7,172 bases of DNA, from positions 1 to 7,172 of the forward strand of contig JACOVV010000103.1 of the NCBI GenBank assembly GCA_016177145.1, in the 5' to 3' direction. Positions 5,744-7,172 of this stretch are shown here, in pieces; position 1 is the stretch's first letter; the number at the start of each line of letters is the position of its first letter. Position numbers and translations under genes: made by a program. This DNA comes from Candidatus Omnitrophota bacterium. Its GTDB lineage: Bacteria; Omnitrophota; Gorgyraeia; JACOVV01. The notes under the pieces are model-generated. The model saw only the letters and a list, made by a program, of their open reading frames with translations, did no database searches and was not told the origin of the DNA.

Positions 5744-6166
5744 ATGTTTGTAAATAAAGGGTTCAGAGATATGAAACGAAAACAAGAGGGGTTCACTTTA
5801 TTGGAATTGATGATCGTCATCGTGATCCTGGGGATCCTTGCCTCTATCGCTATCCCGGCCTACACGAAAACGGTCGAGCGGGCAAAGCAGGGGGAAGCGC
5901 TCCACTGGCTTGGAATGGTTCGGGAGTCGGAAGTCAGGTATTATCAAATGCAGGGGGCCTATACGGGCGCTTTTGCGGATCTTGATATTGATGCACCCCC
6001 CACGAGCACTTCAGGGCCTAATTATTTTATTTACGCGGCCGCGACGAGCGCCAGCGGGTTTACCGTGACGGCAACGCGTCAAGCTTACCGCCGGCCAACC
6101 GGTGTCTCACCGACCAACTACACGATCAGCATTGATCAGGCGGGAACGATCAATCGGGCGTACTAA
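5744..6166 (+). CDS. Type IV pilin, major-type, tandem paralogue 2
   Basis: This is a 140-residue prepilin that starts 14 bases after paralogue 1. ATG 5744 has a strong AAAGGAGG at 5728-5735, 8 bases upstream, so I choose it. An in-frame ATG 5771 with AAAGGG at 5756-5761 would give the usual 7-residue leader MKRKQEG. From 5744 the leader is 16 residues, MFVNKGFRDMKRKQEG. Cleavage precedes 'FTLLELMIVIVILGILASIA', with Glu at +5 and Pro at +22. The stalk 'YTKTVERAKQGEALHWLG' and head motifs 'LDIDAPPTSTSGPNYFIY', 'FTVTATRQAYRRP' and 'YTISIDQAGTI' match paralogue 1 nearly segment by segment, with roughly two thirds identity over the first 75 or so mature residues by eye. No Cys. It is probably a main or alternative fibre subunit made by duplication. 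Confidence 0.93.
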   Translation: MFVNKGFRDMKRKQEGFTLLELMIVIVILGILASIAIPAYTKTVERAKQGEALHWLGMVRESEVRYYQMQGAYTGAFADLDIDAPPTSTSGPNYFIYAAATSASGFTVTATRQAYRRPTGVSPTNYTISIDQAGTINRAY

Positions 6167-6217
6167 AGATGATTCGCGTGGAGAAAGTTTCTTATAGAGA
6201 AAGCGGCGTGAACAAAA

Positions 6218-6808
6218 ATGACATCTCCGGCATCCGGAGGGGCCAACGAGCTGTTTCAATTTTTAATCCGTTCACTGCTTTGCTCTCAGCTAGAGCTGAA
6301 GCGCGAACAAGACGATGAGGTCAACGTCTACCTCGCGCATCTCCTTTTCTATTTAATGGATCCCCGGTACCGTCAATGGACTTCCCGCTATATCCAAAAA
6401 TACGACAGCGCCGTCTACCGTCAGGTGGAACAGGCGGAGCAAGACCGCGTGCGGAAGTATTTTATCTACAAACTGAACGCGGACCATTTGTTGACTTCAT
6501 TAGGAATTTTTCAGAATCTGGGGAACCCAAGGGGAACGTTCCGCCGGTTCTATGAACAACGCCCTGAAATTTACGTCGGGCGCGGGAAGGCCTATTACAG
6601 TATGGCGGCGCGGTACAACCATCAAATTCACCGCCGCCCTACCACTGTGGAAGAGGTTCTGGACCGTCTCGCGTTTTCTTTCGAGGACTACGTGAAAGTG
6701 CTCGCTCATATGAGGTCCGGTTATTTAGATTTCATCCGGCGGGTTTCACAGGAAGATATTGCCCAATGGGTCCGTCAATGGGAGCGCGGGGAAAGGGGGA
6801 AGATGTGA
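6218..6808 (+). CDS. Hypothetical soluble helical protein between pilin paralogues
   Basis: I do not recognise a named family. It has 196 residues, no signal peptide, no class III leader and no clear transmembrane span. It appears mostly helical, rich in Arg, Tyr and Phe, with one Cys (22). Visible blocks are 'DEVNVYLAHLLFYLMDPRY' (33-51), 'KYFIYKLNADHLLTSLGIFQ' (80-99), 'IYVGRGKAYYSMAARYN' (118-134) and 'VEEVLDRLAFSFEDYVKVLA' (144-163). From memory, this block order resembles uncharacterised bacterial proteins of about 190-230 residues with a 'GD..L...GFFP...YY...GR.AY' layout, but I assign no function. Start: TGA in frame at 6209-6211 makes ATG 6218 the first candidate; its ribosome site is weak (GAGAAAG, 6197-6203, is 14 bases away). 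Its stop overlaps the next pilin start by 4 bases (GTGA), which indicates coupled translation and a link to the pilus system. Likely cytoplasmic. Confidence 0.85.
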   Translation: MTSPASGGANELFQFLIRSLLCSQLELKREQDDEVNVYLAHLLFYLMDPRYRQWTSRYIQKYDSAVYRQVEQAEQDRVRKYFIYKLNADHLLTSLGIFQNLGNPRGTFRRFYEQRPEIYVGRGKAYYSMAARYNHQIHRRPTTVEEVLDRLAFSFEDYVKVLAHMRSGYLDFIRRVSQEDIAQWVRQWERGERGKM

Positions 6809-7172
6809 CAAGGAAAATGAAGGGGTTTACCTTGCTGGAACTGATCATGGTTATCGTCATTATCGGCATTTTGGCTGCCGTGGCGCTTCCCTCCTATGTC
6901 AAAGGACTTGAAAAGATGAGACAAAGAGAAGCTCTCCATTGGTTGGGGGCTGTTCGCCAGTCCTTTCTCCGTTATTACCAGGAGAACATCAGTTATCCCG
7001 GTCCTGGCTGGACCGGTTTGGACATTGATACCGACGGGATCGCCTCCGGCGGGATCGAGACAACGTCAGGTCCCTATTATTTTTATTATACCTACTGGAC
7101 AAACCCCGGCGGTTTTCAGATCACGGCTTCGCGAAGGGATTATAAAAAACCGGCTGGTGTCCCCAACTACGG
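6805..7172 (+). CDS. Type IV pilin, tandem paralogue 3 (3' end outside window)
   Basis: About 122 residues of a prepilin are visible before the window ends. GTG 6805 overlaps the upstream stop by 4 bases (GTGA) and has AAGGGGGA at 6793-6800, about 4 bases upstream. It yields a 7-residue leader MTRKMKG. The ATG at 6817 would leave only MKG, too short for a normal leader. Cleavage precedes 'FTLLELIMVIVIIGILAAVA', with Glu at +5 and Pro at +22. The stalk 'EKMRQREALHWLGAVRQSFL' and head motifs 'GLDIDTDGIASGG', 'TTSGPYYFYYTY', 'FQITASRRDYKKPAGV' and 'NYG' align with paralogues 1 and 2. It has a longer insertion ('PGPGWTGLDIDTDGIASGG') rich in Gly and Trp between stalk and head. No Cys visible. It may be a minor or alternative subunit of the same family. 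Confidence 0.92.
   Translation, partial: MTRKMKGFTLLELIMVIVIIGILAAVALPSYVKGLEKMRQREALHWLGAVRQSFLRYYQENISYPGPGWTGLDIDTDGIASGGIETTSGPYYFYYTYWTNPGGFQITASRRDYKKPAGVPNY

Noticed and set aside
6188..6202. TTTCT-TATAG-AGAAA inverted repeat upstream of 6218 as a terminator or regulator
   Set aside because: Only five base pairs, four of them A-T, with no T tract after it; likely chance.
6169..6318. 49-codon frame starting between the pilin at 5744 and the unknown gene
   Set aside because: No convincing ribosome site, two thirds of it overlaps the 6218 gene in another frame, and its product has no recognisable features.

Overview
The window is one block of type IV pilus (T4P-like) genes, all on the + strand and tightly packed, with a single tRNA gene inside it. 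It opens inside the C-terminal part of a PilB/GspE-type assembly ATPase and ends inside a pilin gene, so both ends are truncated. The sequence alone does not name the organism. The operon style and the pilin type (helical stalk, an 'xEALHWLGxVRESExRY' segment, an 'LDID...SGPNYF' segment, then an 'ATR...Y' strand) fit an uncultured Gram-negative-type bacterium such as Omnitrophota or Elusimicrobiota; this is a low-confidence inference.

Layout: (1) 1-595, end of the extension ATPase pilB; (2) 599-1855, inner-membrane platform protein pilC; (3) 1857-2279 and 2254-2700, two overlapping GTG-started pilin-like genes; (4) 2728-3777, a pilT-type retraction ATPase with an unusual P-loop; (5) 3774-4223 and 4223-4729, two minor prepilins resembling PilV/GspI and PilW/GspJ, each overlapping its upstream neighbour; (6) 4740-4815, tRNA-Ala(CGC) with encoded CCA and the G3:U70 identity pair; (7) 4840-5244, another prepilin whose start must be a GTG just after the tRNA; (8) 5331-5729 and 5744-6166, two clearly paralogous pilins, the first preceded by a plausible extended -10 promoter; (9) 6218-6808, an unrecognised soluble helical protein; (10) 6805-7172, a third member of the tandem pilin family, cut by the window end.

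How the parts work together: PilB and PilC drive subunit insertion, PilT provides disassembly or retraction, and eight substrates with class III signal peptides supply the fibre and its minor or initiating subunits. No prepilin peptidase (PilD), PilM/N/O/P or secretin PilQ is in the window. Having PilT favours a retractable pilus over a pure type II secretion system. Points worth a second look are the number of pilin paralogues, the tRNA inside the operon, alternative starts with different leader lengths on two pilins, a Ser instead of Gly before one cleavage site, and the unknown gene between two pilin paralogues. No mobile element, CRISPR array or convincing terminator was seen. No stretch longer than about 90 bases lacks a gene.
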